From assembly GCA_023387585.1 (NCBI GenBank), contig JAEWHZ010000051.1, forward strand, positions 1 to 6,819: a stretch of DNA of 6,819 nt, read 5' to 3'. The notes under the pieces were generated by a model that was not told the DNA's origin, made no database searches, and saw nothing but the letters and a program-made list of their open reading frames with translations. A program made the translations under genes and the position numbers. Origin of the DNA: Pseudomonadota bacterium. GTDB lineage: Bacteria; Pseudomonadota; Alphaproteobacteria; Rhizobiales; Devosiaceae. Each line of letters starts with the position of its first letter. The stretch's first letter is position 1. This document shows, piece after piece, positions 6,638 to 6,819 of this stretch.

Positions 6638-6651
6638 TTGTGGGGGATCAA
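6638..6651 (+). promoter_or_regulatory. FNR/NnrR-like box upstream of the nnrS-like gene
   Basis: The 14-mer TTGTG-GGGG-ATCAA matches the FNR/DNR/NnrR consensus (TTGAT-N4-ATCAA) at 8 of 10 fixed positions, with an intact TTG-N8-CAA core. Its centre is about 66 bp before the chosen GTG start. A start of transcription about 41 bp from the centre, near 6686, would leave a short leader. NnrS genes are commonly controlled by nitric-oxide-responsive members of this regulator family, so site and gene agree. The -10 region is poorly matched and binding is not shown. Confidence 0.45.
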
Positions 6652-6710
6652 AGACATCCGGTGGCGATACGTGGCAGGGTGGGGTGTCGTTTACGGTTAC
6701 AGGTAGCCAC

Positions 6711-6819
6711 GTGTTCTTCACCCGTTCGGCCAGCGGCGGCATACCGCGGGGCATCGCCAGGTCGGGGCCGGCGGTGTTGTCCTATGGCTTTCGCCCCTTC
6801 TTCCTGCTCGCCGGCCTGT
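6711..6819 (+). CDS. nnrS: NnrS family protein, N-terminal fragment cut by window edge
   Basis: Thirty-six codons are visible before the right edge. The stretch IPRGIARSGPA (11-21) followed by SYGFRPFFLLAGL (24-36) is the hallmark N-terminus of the NnrS family. These are multi-spanning inner-membrane haem- and copper-containing proteins linked to nitric oxide stress and denitrification. GFRPFF is at 26-31, at the beginning of the first membrane segment. I chose the GTG at 6711 because it gives a typical short N-terminus, has an AGGT ribosome-site-like sequence 7 nt upstream, and lies downstream of the FNR-like box. The frame is open further upstream, with a GTG at 6684 and an ATG at 6609; the latter would span the box and has no Shine-Dalgarno sequence. 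It is divergent from, and probably unrelated to, the sugar operon. Family call is good for so short a fragment; the start is uncertain. Confidence 0.7.
   Translation, partial: MFFTRSASGGIPRGIARSGPAVLSYGFRPFFLLAGL

Larger units (their letters stand above)
6430..6710. other. Divergent intergenic region between the operon and the nnrS-like gene
   Basis: These 281 bp separate two divergently read genes. The part near the operon (about 6465-6565) is clearly more AT-rich than the coding DNA and holds several dyads. A GATAAT hexamer on the minus strand (6511-6516) could be a -10 element for the operon, but no good -35 is seen at the right distance. The central and right parts (6566-6710) are GC-rich and contain one FNR-like dyad. 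A small plus-strand frame at 6482-6706 has no family resemblance or Shine-Dalgarno sequence and is not annotated. I see no tRNA, terminator or mobile-element end here. Confidence 0.6.

Noticed and set aside
6482..6706. Small plus-strand frame of 74 codons in the intergenic region
   Set aside because: It has no ribosome site and no recognisable motif, and it runs through the candidate operator and FNR-like box. The NnrS frame at the right is a different frame.
1..6819. CRISPR array, tRNA, insertion sequence or phage element
   Set aside because: No regularly spaced repeats, tRNA-like cloverleaf, transposase or terminal inverted repeats were seen. The only large repetition is the protein-level paralogy of the binding proteins.

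Overview
The window reads as chromosomal DNA of a high-GC proteobacterium, most likely an alphaproteobacterium. The evidence is strong G/C bias at third codon positions, Tat-exported sugar-binding proteins, a sugar-acid enzyme pair, and a neighbouring NnrS-type gene with a rhizobial-looking N-terminus. The lineage is an inference from composition and protein flavour, not a measured assignment.

Almost everything (1-6429) is one compact minus-strand catabolic operon. In transcription order, right to left, it contains: a DapA/N-acetylneuraminate-lyase superfamily enzyme (5518-6429); an enolase-superfamily, mandelate-racemase-type enzyme (4373-5521); two tandem paralogous CUT1-type solute-binding proteins (3052-4326 and 1724-3010); a MalF-like permease (729-1667); and a MalG-like permease cut by the left edge (1-739). 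Two junctions overlap (4 bp and 11 bp) and the other three gaps are 41-56 bp, with no convincing intrinsic terminator. The transporter ATPase is not in the window and may lie beyond the left edge.

The likely logic is import of a carbohydrate or sugar acid by an ABC transporter that can be served by two related binding proteins. An enolase-superfamily acid-sugar dehydratase would then make a 2-keto-3-deoxy acid, and the DapA-family enzyme would dehydrate or cleave it. The DapA-like protein lacks the tyrosine and threonines of true dihydrodipicolinate synthase but keeps the Schiff-base lysine, so a lysine-biosynthesis role is unlikely. The substrate cannot be read from the sequence.

To the right is a 281-bp intergenic region (6430-6710). 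Its operon-proximal part is AT-rich and holds clustered inverted repeats that could be an operator. Its distal part holds a TTG-N8-CAA motif resembling an FNR/NnrR-type site. Beyond it, on the plus strand, the first 36 codons of a divergent NnrS-family gene run off the right edge.
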